Shown one piece after another: positions 26,170-35,090 of a DNA stretch of 64,000 bases. This stretch comes from Streptomyces sp. NBRC 110035. Its GTDB lineage: Bacteria; Actinomycetota; Actinomycetes; Streptomycetales; Streptomycetaceae. The stretch spans positions 174,194 to 238,193 of the forward strand of contig NZ_BBNN01000023.1 of the NCBI RefSeq assembly GCF_000829695.1, read 5' to 3'. Under the pieces are notes generated by a model, which searched no databases, was not told the DNA's origin, and saw only the letters and a list, made by a program, of their open reading frames with translations. The translations under genes were made by a program, and so were the position numbers. Each line of letters opens with the position of its first letter. Position 1 is the first letter of the stretch.

Positions 26170-26681
26170 GCAGTCCCCCTATGCATCCTCAACAACCACG
26201 CCAGTCTGCCTTGTTCGTGACGGATGCGGCAGTCGTGCGAGACGGCGATCACACGGGCGCGCGCACGGTCCACAAGGTCCTCACACCTTCTGCGCACACG
26301 TGCGCACACGTGCTGCACGGACGGTGCGCCGGGAGCCCGCTCCCCCAAGCTCTCGGCTCCGATCGAGCAGGGGCCCCATGACCTCGCGCGGCCGCCCTCC
26401 GGACGGCGCCGCCCCTTTCGCCACAGGCCCCGGTGCGGCCCGGGAGGGCGGGGCGGGGGAACGCGGCCAGGACACCCGGCGGCGCGCCCGTCGCCGCCTC
26501 CCGCCGCCGCGGGCCGCGACCCGGCGCGGGCGCGGGCGCGGTGCCAGGGAGTGGTCCGCCGCCCGGTGTTCGCCCTTCGTCCGGTCCTTCGCCCCCGGAG
26601 TCTGTTCCGACCGGTCGGTATGGACAGACGGGCACGGCCCGGGTATTGATGACCCCGTCGTCCGCGTACGAAAGGCCGCCC
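26170..26681. other. Divergent intergenic region upstream of afsR and the LLM oxidoreductase
   Basis: 512 bases; no gene supported. A 10-base direct repeat TGCGCACACG occurs at 26291-26300 and 26301-26310 and contains CACGTG-type symmetry. The afsR promoter should lie within the first 150 bases; no -10/-35 pair is obvious. Confidence 0.45.
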
Positions 26682-27539
26682 ATGCGCATCGCCGTCACGA
26701 TCTTCCTCACCGACGAGACGATCACCCCCACCCGGCTCGCCCGTGAGCTGGAGCAGCGCGGGTACGCCGGGCTGTACCTGCCCGAGCACACGCACATCCC
26801 CGTCGAACGGACCACCCCGTACCCGGTGGGTACCGAACTGCCCCCGGAGTACACCCGCACCCTGGACCCGTTCGTCGCGCTCGGGCAGGCCGCGGCCGTC
26901 ACCGAGCGGCTCGGCATCGGCACCGGCATCACACTCGTCGCGCAGCACGACCCGATCGGTCTGGCCAAGCAGGTCGCGACCCTCGACCACCTCTCCGCCG
27001 GCCGGTTCACCCTCGGAGTCGGCTTCGGCTGGAACGTCGAGGAGGCCGCCGACCACGGCGTGCACTGGCGTACCCGGCGCGAACTGGTCCGGGACCGGAT
27101 GGGCCTGATGCAGGCCCTGTGGTCGGAGGAACCGACCGCGTACGAAGGTGAGTTCGGCGGTGTCCGGGCCAGCTTCGCGTACCCCAAGCCGGTCCGGAAG
27201 CCGCGGGGCCCGGTCGTCGGGCCGCGCACCCTGGTCGGCGGGGCGGCAGGCCCGAAACTGTTCACACACATCTGCGCGTACGCCGACGGCTGGCTGCCGA
27301 TCGGCGGGCGCGGCCTGTCCGAGTCCCTGCCCGCGCTGCGCACCGCCTGGGCCGACGCCGGCCGCGACCCCGGCGCCCTCCAGGTCGTCCCGTACGCGGT
27401 CCACCCCAGCCCGGGGAAGCTCGCCCACTACGCCGACCTGGGGATCGACGAGGTCGTGGTGCAGCTGCCGCCGGAGCCGGAGGCGGGGGTGCTGCGGGCG
27501 CTGGACGCGTACCAGCCGTACGTCACCGACGCCCGGTGA
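26682..27539 (+). CDS. F420-dependent LLM-class oxidoreductase
   Basis: 285 residues from ATG 26682 (AAAGG six bases upstream); the longer open frame upstream has no family match. It has the luciferase-like TIM barrel features: YLPEHTHIPVERTTPYPVG, DPFVALGQAAAVTERLGIGTG, GRFTLGVGFGWNVEEAADHG and a C-terminal GIDEVVVQLPPE. Members reduce or oxidise substrates using coenzyme F420. Substrate unknown. It lies 102 bases upstream of fbiC, which makes the F420 core, so the two genes form a natural pair. Confidence 0.92.
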   Translation: MRIAVTIFLTDETITPTRLARELEQRGYAGLYLPEHTHIPVERTTPYPVGTELPPEYTRTLDPFVALGQAAAVTERLGIGTGITLVAQHDPIGLAKQVATLDHLSAGRFTLGVGFGWNVEEAADHGVHWRTRRELVRDRMGLMQALWSEEPTAYEGEFGGVRASFAYPKPVRKPRGPVVGPRTLVGGAAGPKLFTHICAYADGWLPIGGRGLSESLPALRTAWADAGRDPGALQVVPYAVHPSPGKLAHYADLGIDEVVVQLPPEPEAGVLRALDAYQPYVTDAR

Positions 27540-27641
27540 CGGCGCCCGGCGGGCACCTTCCGGCGGGGTGCCCACCCGGTGCCCACCCGGCGCCCGGTCC
27601 GGCCCTCCATGCCCTGATCACCCCGAACGTATCCTCGAGGA

Positions 27642-30284
27642 ATGACGACATCGGCATCCGCGACCTCCGGAACCGGCCCGACCGAGAACTCCATGCGGCG
27701 CGCCCTCAGACGGGCGAGGGACGGGGTGTCACTCGACGTCGCCGAGGCGGCCGTCCTGCTCCAGGCGCGCGGTGAGCACTTGGAGGACCTGTCCGCCTCG
27801 GCCGCCCGGGTCCGGGACGCGGGCCTCCTGGCCGCGGGCCGGCCCGGAGTGATCACGTACTCGAAGAGCGTCTTCATCCCGCTGACCCGGCTGTGCCGGG
27901 ACACGTGCCACTACTGCACGTTCGTCACCGTGCCCGGCAAGCTGCGCCGCGCCGGGCACGGGATGTTCATGTCGCCGGACGAGGTGCTCGACGTCGCCCG
28001 CAGGGGAGCGGCCGCCGGCTGCAAGGAAGCCCTGATCACCCTCGGCGACAAGCCCGAGGACCGCTGGCCCGAGGCGCGCGAGTGGCTCGACGCGCACGGC
28101 TACGACGACACGATCGCGTACGTCCGCGCCGTCTCCGTGCGCATCCTGGAGGAGACGGGCCTCCTCCCGCACCTCAACCCGGGCGTGCTGACCTGGACCG
28201 ACTTCCAGCGCCTCAAGCCGGTCGCGCCGTCCATGGGCATGATGCTGGAGACCACCGCGACCCGCCTGTGGTCCGAGCCCGGCGGTCCGCACCACGGCTC
28301 CCCGGACAAGGAACCCGCCGTCCGCCTGCGCGTCCTGGAGGACGCCGGCCGCTCCTCGGTCCCCTTCACCTCGGGCATCCTCGTCGGCATCGGCGAGACG
28401 TACGAGGAGCGCGCCGAGTCGCTCTTCGCGCTGCGGAAGGTCTCCCGGGCCCATCACGGCATCCAGGAACTGATCATCCAGAACTTCCGCGCCAAGCCGG
28501 ACACCGCGATGCGCGGCATGCCGGACGCGGAACTCGACGCCCTGATCGCCGCGGTCGCCGTCGCCCGGCACGTCCTCGGCCCCGGCGCCTGCATCCAGGC
28601 CCCGCCCAACCTGGTGGACTCCGCGTACGAGCGGCTGATCGCCGCGGGCATCGACGACTGGGGCGGCGTCTCCCCGCTCACCATCGACCACGTGAACCCC
28701 GAACGCCCCTGGCCGCAGATCGACGAACTCGCCGAGAGGTCCCGCGCGGCCGGCTTCGAACTGAGGGAACGTCTCTGCGTCTACCCGGAGTTCGTCCGGC
28801 GCGGCGAGCCCTGGCTGGACCCGCGGCTGCGCCCGCACGTGGCGGCGCTCGCCGACCCGGCCACGGGCCTGGCGCGCTCCGGCGTCCTCCCCGAGGGGCT
28901 GCCCTGGCAGGAGCCGGACGAGGCGTTCACCGCCACCGGCCGCACCGACCTGCACCGCACCATCGACACCGAGGGCCGCACCGGCGACCGCCGTGACGAC
29001 TTCGACGAGGTGTACGGCGACTGGGGCGCCCTGCGCGAGGCCGCCGCCCCCGGGATGCGGCCCGAGCGCATCGACACCGACGTACGCCAGGCCCTCGCCA
29101 CGGCGGCCGGCGACCCGACCCGGCTCACCGACGACGAGGCCCTCGCCCTGCTGCACGCCGACGGCCCGGCGCTGGACGCCCTGTGCCGGATCGCGGACGA
29201 CGTACGGAAGTCGGCGGTCGGCGACGACGTCACCTACATCGTCACCCGCAACATCAACTTCACCAACGTCTGTTACACGGGCTGCCGTTTCTGCGCCTTC
29301 GCGCAACGCCGCACGGACGCCGACGCGTACACGCTCTCCCTGGACCAGGTGGCCGACCGCGCCCAACAGGCCTGGGAGGTGGGCGCGGTGGAGGTCTGCA
29401 TGCAGGGCGGCATCCACCCCGACCTGCCCGGCACGGCGTACTTCGACATCGCGAAGGCGGTGAAGGAACGCGTCCCCGGCATGCACGTGCACGCCTTCTC
29501 CCCGATGGAGGTGGTCAACGGCGCCACCCGCACCGGCCTGTCGGTCCGCGAATGGCTGACCGCCGCCAAGGAGGCCGGCCTGGACACCGTCCCCGGCACG
29601 GCGGCGGAGATCCTCGACGACGAGGTCCGCTGGGTCCTGACCAAGGGCAAGCTGCCGGCGGCCACCTGGACCGAGGTCATCGAAACGGCCCACGAGCTGG
29701 GCATCCGCTCCTCGTCCACGATGATGTACGGCCACGTGGACCAGCCCCGCCACTGGCTCGGGCACCTGCGCACCCTCGCCGGCATCCAGCAACGCACCGG
29801 CGGTTTCACGGAGTTCGTCACCCTCCCCTTCATTCACACCAACGCCCCCGTCTACCTGGCCGGCATCGCCCGACCCGGCCCGACGGTCCGCGACAACCGC
29901 GCGGTCACGGCGATGGCCCGTCTCCTCCTCCACCCGTACATCCCCAACATCCAGACCAGCTGGGTCAAACTGGGCGCGGAGGGTGCGGCGGAGATGCTCC
30001 GCTCCGGCGCCAACGACCTGGGCGGCACGCTGATGGAGGAGACCATCTCCCGTATGGCGGGCTCCTCCTACGGCTCGTACAAGTCGGTCAGGGACCTGAT
30101 CGCGGTGGCGGAGGCGGCGGGCCGCCCGGCCAGGCCCCGCACCACCCTGTACGGCGAGGTCCCGGAGGAACGGCAGCGGGCGGCCGAGGCGTCGGACGGC
30201 CACCTGCCGGAACTGCTGCCGGTGCTGGACCGAGGGGCCGAGGGAGAAACCGAGCCGGGCAGGCCGGGCAGTAGGATGATCTGA
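27642..30284 (+). CDS. fbiC: 7,8-didemethyl-8-hydroxy-5-deazariboflavin (Fo) synthase FbiC
   Basis: 880 residues, the CofG-CofH fusion typical of actinobacteria. The N-terminal radical SAM half has C-x3-C-x2-C at 85-92 (CRDTCHYC) and the C-terminal half has a second at 544-551 (CYTGCRFC). Each half binds a 4Fe-4S cluster and SAM; together they join a tyrosine-derived unit and 5-amino-6-ribitylaminouracil to give Fo, the chromophore of F420. ATG 27642 sits next to GAGGA. It follows the LLM oxidoreductase gene. The other F420 genes are not in the window. Confidence 0.97.
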   Translation: MTTSASATSGTGPTENSMRRALRRARDGVSLDVAEAAVLLQARGEHLEDLSASAARVRDAGLLAAGRPGVITYSKSVFIPLTRLCRDTCHYCTFVTVPGKLRRAGHGMFMSPDEVLDVARRGAAAGCKEALITLGDKPEDRWPEAREWLDAHGYDDTIAYVRAVSVRILEETGLLPHLNPGVLTWTDFQRLKPVAPSMGMMLETTATRLWSEPGGPHHGSPDKEPAVRLRVLEDAGRSSVPFTSGILVGIGETYEERAESLFALRKVSRAHHGIQELIIQNFRAKPDTAMRGMPDAELDALIAAVAVARHVLGPGACIQAPPNLVDSAYERLIAAGIDDWGGVSPLTIDHVNPERPWPQIDELAERSRAAGFELRERLCVYPEFVRRGEPWLDPRLRPHVAALADPATGLARSGVLPEGLPWQEPDEAFTATGRTDLHRTIDTEGRTGDRRDDFDEVYGDWGALREAAAPGMRPERIDTDVRQALATAAGDPTRLTDDEALALLHADGPALDALCRIADDVRKSAVGDDVTYIVTRNINFTNVCYTGCRFCAFAQRRTDADAYTLSLDQVADRAQQAWEVGAVEVCMQGGIHPDLPGTAYFDIAKAVKERVPGMHVHAFSPMEVVNGATRTGLSVREWLTAAKEAGLDTVPGTAAEILDDEVRWVLTKGKLPAATWTEVIETAHELGIRSSSTMMYGHVDQPRHWLGHLRTLAGIQQRTGGFTEFVTLPFIHTNAPVYLAGIARPGPTVRDNRAVTAMARLLLHPYIPNIQTSWVKLGAEGAAEMLRSGANDLGGTLMEETISRMAGSSYGSYKSVRDLIAVAEAAGRPARPRTTLYGEVPEERQRAAEASDGHLPELLPVLDRGAEGETEPGRPGSRMI

Positions 30285-30293
30285 CCCCTGGTG

Positions 30294-30309
30294 CCCCTGG
30301 CGCCAGGGG
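30294..30309 (+). terminator. Short perfect palindrome after fbiC
   Basis: CCCCTGGCGCCAGGGG is fully self-complementary, 10 nt after the fbiC stop and 36 nt before the next start. It may weaken readthrough into the next gene; a real terminator with no loop is unlikely, so confidence is low. Confidence 0.35.
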
Positions 30310-30344
30310 GTCGGAACTCCGCCCGACCTAGGAGATGCGTACCG

Positions 30345-30935
30345 GTGCCTGCCCGTCTTCCTTCGTGGGCCTGGGTGACCGGGCTGACCACGGGGGCGAT
30401 AGCCGTAGTGGCGGTCCTGAGCGTCCAGGCGGACCAGGGGACGAAGCCCACCGCGTCCACGAGCCGCCCGAGCACACCGGCGGCGGACCCGGACGCGAAG
30501 CCGTCGGCCGGTTCCGGGGACAAGGAGAAGCCGGAGGAGAAGGAGCCCGGGGCGGAGGCGGTTCCGGCGGATTCCGGCACCGGCCGCCGCATCGTCTACT
30601 CCCTCGACGCGCGGCAGGTGTGGCTGGTCGACGCCAGCGACGCCCCGCGCCGCTCCTTCGAGGTCTGGCCGGGCACGGTCGACCCCGACCCCGGTACGTA
30701 CACGATCGGCACCCGTACCGGGGCCACCACCGGCAGCGACGGCGTGGAGGTCGAGCACATCGTCTACTTCGCCGCGAAGTCCGGCGTCTCCATCGCCTTC
30801 TCCAACGCCGTCGACGGCTCCTCGCCCCCGCCCGCCGAAGGCCGCCGGACCGGCGGCATCCGCGTGGCCAAGACCGACGGCGAGGCCCTGTGGGCCTTCG
30901 GAACGGCGGGGACACCGGTGCGGGTCGTCGAGTAG
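30345..30935 (+). CDS. Membrane-anchored L,D-transpeptidase-like protein without the catalytic Cys
   Basis: 196 residues from GTG 30345, with AGGAGA upstream. One N-terminal membrane segment (WAWVTGLTTGAIAVVAVLSV, about 8-27) and a Ser/Pro/Lys/Glu linker lead to a domain with YkuD-like layout: RRIVYSLDARQVWLVDAS, then DPGTYTIGTRTG, HIVYFAAKSGVSIAFSNA and a final GIRVAKTDGEALWAFGTAGT. In active L,D-transpeptidases the last block begins S-H-G-C-V-R; here it is R-T-G-G-I-R, so the nucleophile Cys and its His are missing. Likely a non-catalytic extracellular wall-binding protein (inference). It may be co-transcribed with fbiC. Confidence 0.75.
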   Translation: MPARLPSWAWVTGLTTGAIAVVAVLSVQADQGTKPTASTSRPSTPAADPDAKPSAGSGDKEKPEEKEPGAEAVPADSGTGRRIVYSLDARQVWLVDASDAPRRSFEVWPGTVDPDPGTYTIGTRTGATTGSDGVEVEHIVYFAAKSGVSIAFSNAVDGSSPPPAEGRRTGGIRVAKTDGEALWAFGTAGTPVRVVE

Positions 30936-30945
30936 CCGTGTGAGG

Positions 30946-31278
30946 TCAGACCTTCTCGGCCACCACACGTGGATGCCCGGCGGCGAGCAGGCCGATGTCC
31001 TCCACGCCGGAGGTCAGGATGGTCACCCGGCCGTGATACTGCAGAGCGGCGGCGGACTGGGCCGGCGCCTGGGCAACCGGCTCCACGCGCACCCGTGAGA
31101 GCGTCCACCGCAGCGCCGCATCGTTGATCTTCGGATGGGTCACCTCGACCGGCGCCACGGCGGAGGTGACCACGGGCAGATCGGCGTCACGGGCGGCCGA
31201 CAGCCACTCGTGCACCTCCCGGTCCCGTTGTACGGCCTTTCCCGGCCCCTCGCTGTCCAGCACCAGAGCACCGCTCAC
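30946..31278 (-). pseudogene. PIN-domain toxin with an internal deletion
   Basis: 110 residues. The start (MSGALVLDSEGPGKAVQRDR) and middle (VVTSAVAPVEVTHPKIN, WTLSRVRVEPV) follow the PIN-domain toxins of Streptomyces. The sequence then jumps from QSAAALQYHG directly to RVTILTSGVEDI. About two dozen residues that normally hold the last conserved acidic pair (the D-A segment before the VTVLTSD strand) are absent. The ribonuclease is therefore probably dead. It overlaps the antitoxin gene by 4 bases (31275-31278), as intact VapBC-like pairs do. The judgement on the deletion rests on remembered family alignments. Confidence 0.65.
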
Positions 31279-31556
31279 GCGGCGGTCTCCGTCCCGGAGC
31301 CCTCACCCGCGAGCCGGGCGCGCTTGGCCGCCACGGCCTCAGGGTCCGCGGGCCCGTGTACTTCCTCGAAAGCCGCGATCGGCTCATCCAGTTGATCCCG
31401 TTCGATCTGCCGCTGAGCCGCCCTTTCCGGATACGCCGAGACGCCCCGCCGGCCGACCCGCTCGCGAATCGCCCGCAGGGTTTTGGCGGTGAGGGTGACG
31501 GAGACGCCGCTGCCGGGGCCGTCGCCGGGTGGGAAATCGGTGTCCTCATCAGCCAC
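31275..31556 (-). CDS. CopG/RHH-type antitoxin of the PIN pair
   Basis: 93 residues from GTG 31556. The central VSVTLTAKTLRAIRERVG followed by SAYPERAAQRQIERDQLDE is a ribbon-helix-helix-like DNA-binding segment, and the tail (FEEVHGPADPEAVAAKRARL) is the part that binds the PIN toxin in this family. Antitoxins of this type repress their own operon. Translationally coupled to the decayed toxin. No Shine-Dalgarno is obvious; the start was chosen because upstream sequence has no homology. Confidence 0.7.
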   Translation of the reverse strand: MADEDTDFPPGDGPGSGVSVTLTAKTLRAIRERVGRRGVSAYPERAAQRQIERDQLDEPIAAFEEVHGPADPEAVAAKRARLAGEGSGTETAA

Positions 31557-32055
31557 GGGGCCCGTTACGGCATCGGAAATGCCCTGACCGGTCGCTGTTG
31601 CGTCCAGCCGCTCCTCACTGCCGGCGCGGACGCGTGCCGGACGGGGACGGAACAGGGGGACGGCACTGCGGGCCTTCAGCCGGTGTCGGCTTTCCTGCCG
31701 GAAGCCCCGGCAACTGGTCGGCCAGCAGGACCGCCCCGCTGAAGACGAACGCCCGGGTCGCCGCCGCCCAGGCCGTTCCGGTCCGCCGGCCGCCCCCTCG
31801 CGCACCACGCGCCGCCGGCCGCGAGGAAGCGCCGGGCCCGTCGTGCGAGGGGGCGCGGACGCGGCACGACGAAGTCCCGCGCCGTCCGGACGAGGCCGGG
31901 CATGGATGACCAGGTGGGGTCAGGCCGGTCACTCCGGTCACCGCTCCCCTCCCTCTCCGTGCCGTGAACCGACCCTGGTTCGACCCTGATTCGACCGCCC
32001 CTGTTCGCATACAGTGCTTGGCGTCGCACGTACGCACGGGGTCCGGGAGGTCTGG
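31557..32055. other. Divergent intergenic region with possible gene remnant
   Basis: 499 bases. On the minus strand two frames together read TARDFVVPRPRPLARRARR and AWAAATRAFVFSGAVLLADQ, which look like pieces of one small protein broken by a frameshift; I do not recognise the family. Short direct repeats (GACCCTGGTTCGACCCTGAT) occur near 31970. The promoter of the ADP-ribosylglycohydrolase gene should lie at about 31950-32040. Confidence 0.35.
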
Positions 32056-33192
32056 GTGGACGCGACTGGCGGACCCGTGTGGGGGCGCCGCGAGCAGCAG
32101 GACTTCCGCAGCCGGGTGCGCGGGACACTGCTCGGGGTGGCCCTCGGGGACGCGCTGGGCGCGCCCGTGGACGGCCGGGACGTCGACGCGATCCGTCAGG
32201 CGCACGGTGCCGCCGGCATCACCGGGCTCGCCCCCGCCCACGGCCGGCGCGGCGCCGTCACCCATCTCACCCAGATGACCCTGTTCTCCGTGGACGGCCT
32301 GATCCGCGCCCAGGTCCGGCGCGACACCGGTGCCTGGCACCCGCCGACCGATCTGCACCGCGCGTATCTGCGCTGGGCCACCACCCAGCGGGACTGGGGG
32401 CCCGACGAGCGCCGCGAGGAGGACGGGTGGCTCGCCCGCGAGGAGTGGCTCTACGCCCGACGCGACCCGGCCCGCGCGCTGCTGATCGGGCTCGGGGACG
32501 AGAGGATGGGCACGCCCGAGGCGCCCAAGAACCCCCGTGAGGCGGGCCCCGAGGCGGCGGCCCGGTCGGCGCCCTTCGGGCTGCTCGTCGGCTGGGAGCC
32601 GCAGCTCGTCGCCCAGCTCGCCGTGGAGTGCGCGGCGCAGACCCACGGTCATCCGACCGCCTGCCTCGCGGCCGGCGCGTACGCGGTGATCGTGCACGGG
32701 CTGGCCCGCGGCGAGAGCCCCGACACGGCGGTGCAGCGGGCCCTCGCGCTGCTGGCCGCCCGGCCGGGGCACCAGCCCGTGTCGGACGCCCTGCAGCAGG
32801 CGCTGGGTGCCGTGCGGCAGGGGATGCCCACACCGGAGCGGGTGTCCCGGCTGAGCGGGGCCGGGGCCGCCGAGGGACTGGTCGCCGTCGCCGTGTACTG
32901 CGCGCTGGTGGGGGAGGACGTACGGCACGGGCTGTGCCTCGCCGTCAACCAGGACGGGCCGAGCGCGGCGGCCGGTGCGCTGACCGGCGGGCTGCTGGGG
33001 GCCCTCTACGGCGAAACGGCCCTCCCGCCGGCCTGGCTGGCCGAACTGGAGGGCCGTCCCACGCTGCTGGAACTCGCCGACGACTTCGCCATGGAGATGA
33101 CCCAGGGCCCCGCCCTGCACGGGCCCGGCGGGTCGTCCCCGGCCTGGATGGCGCGCTATCCGAGGGGGACGGGAGGCTCCCTGACCGGGTGA
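32056..33192 (+). CDS. ADP-ribosylglycohydrolase family protein
   Basis: 378 residues from GTG 32056, chosen because GGGAGG lies five bases upstream; GTG 32014 and GTG 32077 are alternatives. It has the DraG/ARH fold opening RSRVRGTLLGVALGDALGAP (about 20-39), in which the G-x-x-x-G-D-A-G segment is typical. Magnesium-binding acidic residues in the last helices are less clear (LADDFAMEMTQ). These enzymes remove ADP-ribose from proteins or small molecules. Target unknown. It ends at a terminator shared with the convergent symporter gene. Confidence 0.82.
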   Translation: MDATGGPVWGRREQQDFRSRVRGTLLGVALGDALGAPVDGRDVDAIRQAHGAAGITGLAPAHGRRGAVTHLTQMTLFSVDGLIRAQVRRDTGAWHPPTDLHRAYLRWATTQRDWGPDERREEDGWLAREEWLYARRDPARALLIGLGDERMGTPEAPKNPREAGPEAAARSAPFGLLVGWEPQLVAQLAVECAAQTHGHPTACLAAGAYAVIVHGLARGESPDTAVQRALALLAARPGHQPVSDALQQALGAVRQGMPTPERVSRLSGAGAAEGLVAVAVYCALVGEDVRHGLCLAVNQDGPSAAAGALTGGLLGALYGETALPPAWLAELEGRPTLLELADDFAMEMTQGPALHGPGGSSPAWMARYPRGTGGSLTG

Positions 33193-33208
33193 CTCCCGTC
33201 CCCCTCGG
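33160..33208. terminator. Bidirectional terminator overlapping the glycohydrolase stop
   Basis: Perfect 16-bp arms CCGAGGGGGACGGGAG (33160-33175) and CTCCCGTCCCCCTCGG (33193-33208). The left arm is inside the coding region and the stop codon is in the loop. It sits 44 bases from the stop of the convergent symporter and can serve both genes. Confidence 0.7.
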
Positions 33209-33252
33209 ACGCCGGTGGCTTCCCGGATGCCCGTGGCCCGTGCGGGGCGGTC

Positions 33253-34824
33253 CTAGTCCGTCGTCCGGGCGGGTGCCACGTCCGGGGCTCCGGACCGCGC
33301 CGGCACCGCCGCCGCGGCGGAGCCGTCGTCGCCGTCGGTGTTGATGCGCTCGATGACCGCCAGCCGTTCCGGGGTGTCCTCCGGCTTCGCGTAGCCGGTC
33401 AGGACGTACAGGATCAGGGAGACGGCGAGCGGGATCGAGACCTGGTACTCCAGGGGCACGCCTCCCTCGACGGCCCAGTTGACGGGGTAGTTGACCAGCC
33501 AGAAGGCCAGCAGGCCCATGGACCAGCTGGTGAGCGCCGCGGTCGGGCCCGAGCGGCGGAACGGCCGCAGCAGACCCAGCATCATCGGGATGGCGATCGG
33601 GCCCATCAGGCCGGCCACCCATTTGATGACCACGGTGATGATGTCCTTGAACGTGGGCGAGTCGACCTGTGTCGCCACCGCCATGGACAGACCGAGGAAG
33701 ACCACGGTCGTCACCCGGGCCGCGAGCAGCCCCGACCGGTCGTTCCAGCGCCGCGCCCTCGCCGACAGCACCGGGGCGACGTCCCGGGTGAACACCGCCG
33801 CGATGGCGTTGGCGTCCGAGGAGCACATCGCCATCGTGTGGGAGAAGAAGCCGACGATGACCAGGCCCAGCAGACCGTGCGGCAGCAGCTGTTCGGTCAT
33901 CAGCGCGTACGAGTCGGAGCCGTCCGCCTTCTGGGACTCCACCAGCAGCGGCGACATCCACATCGGGAAGAACAGCACCAGCGGCCAGACCAGCCACAGC
34001 ACCGCCGAGAGCCGCGCCGAGCGCTCCGCCTCGCGGGGGGTGGCCGTGGCCATGTACCGCTGCGCCTGGTTGAGCATGCCGCCGTTGTACTCGAAGAGCT
34101 TGATGAACAGGAACGCCAGCAGGAAGATCGTCCCGTACGGCCCGACCAGCGGCTCCGCGTGGCCCTGGAGCTCGGGCTCGTCCCACACGCCGAAGAAGCC
34201 CCCGTGGTCGCCGAGTTCGACCACCACCGCGAAGAACATGGCAAGACCGGCGAGCAGTTGGATGATGAACTGGCCCAACTCCGTCAGCGCGTCCGCCCAC
34301 AGGCCGCCGATGGTGCAGTAGATCGCCGTGACCACACCGGTGATGAGGATGCCCTCGTTGAGTGAGACCCCGGTGAACACCGCCAGCAGCGTGGCGATCG
34401 CCGCCCACTTCGCGCCCACGTCCACGATCTTCAGCAGCATGCCGGACCAGGCCAGCGCCTGCTGGGTCTTCAGGTCGTAACGGTTCTTGAGGTACTCCAG
34501 CGGGGACGCCACATGGAGCCGGGAGCGCAGCCGGTTGATCCGCGGGGCGAACAGCTTCGACCCGATGGCGATACCGAGGGCGATGGGGAAGGACCAGGTG
34601 ACGAAGGACGTCACGCCGTACGTGTACGCGATGCCGGCGTAGCCGGTGAACATCACCGCGCTGTAGCCCGACATGTGGTGGGAGATGCCCGAGAGCCACC
34701 AGGGCATCTTTCCCCCGGCCGTGAAGAAGTCGCTGACGTCGCCCACCCGCTTGTGCGACCAGACACCGATGGCGACCATCACCGCGAAGTAGCCGATGAG
34801 CACCGCCCAGTCGAGACTGTTCAT
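33253..34824 (-). CDS. Sodium:solute symporter (SSS family)
   Basis: 523 residues with about 13 membrane segments; ATG 34824. The first helix (DWAVLIGYFAVMVAIGVWSH) and the signature around FFTAGGKMPWWLSGISHHMS, followed by SGYSAVMFTGYAGIAYTYG, are typical of SGLT/PutP-like transporters, which couple solute uptake to sodium. The C-terminal tail (about 480-523) is polar and presumably cytoplasmic. Substrate unknown (sugar, amino acid or organic acid). It is monocistronic, with about 270 bases to the next gene. Confidence 0.92.
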   Translation of the reverse strand: MNSLDWAVLIGYFAVMVAIGVWSHKRVGDVSDFFTAGGKMPWWLSGISHHMSGYSAVMFTGYAGIAYTYGVTSFVTWSFPIALGIAIGSKLFAPRINRLRSRLHVASPLEYLKNRYDLKTQQALAWSGMLLKIVDVGAKWAAIATLLAVFTGVSLNEGILITGVVTAIYCTIGGLWADALTELGQFIIQLLAGLAMFFAVVVELGDHGGFFGVWDEPELQGHAEPLVGPYGTIFLLAFLFIKLFEYNGGMLNQAQRYMATATPREAERSARLSAVLWLVWPLVLFFPMWMSPLLVESQKADGSDSYALMTEQLLPHGLLGLVIVGFFSHTMAMCSSDANAIAAVFTRDVAPVLSARARRWNDRSGLLAARVTTVVFLGLSMAVATQVDSPTFKDIITVVIKWVAGLMGPIAIPMMLGLLRPFRRSGPTAALTSWSMGLLAFWLVNYPVNWAVEGGVPLEYQVSIPLAVSLILYVLTGYAKPEDTPERLAVIERINTDGDDGSAAAAVPARSGAPDVAPARTTD

Positions 34825-35090
34825 GTCCCCCCTTCCAGGGTCCGCCTTGTGAACTCCACTCAGCTGGTTGGCACTTCGCCCGAGCAGGGTAGGTCTGTGG
34901 TGGGGCCGGGGCGCTTCTGCGGCAGGGTGCGAAGTGCCCGCTCATCGTGCGTGTGTAGACGTGATCATGACAAGCGAGGGGAGGGTCAAGAGCGCGCAAA
35001 AATGTTCACGCTGGTGACCGGAGTTCATGGTGTCGAATGCGCGGGTGGGGCGGGGGCCTCCGTGTCAGCCGGTCGGCGCAACTCCTCCGG

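Noticed and set aside
27729..30968. Open frame of 1079 codons on the minus strand
   Set aside because: It is antisense to fbiC over nearly its whole length; high GC keeps antisense frames open, and the translation has no domain and biased Arg/Gly/Val content.
34985..35035. PHO box (GTTCACG and GTTCATG) upstream of the symporter
   Set aside because: The two units are not spaced at 11 or 22 bases, so they do not form a PHO-type direct repeat.
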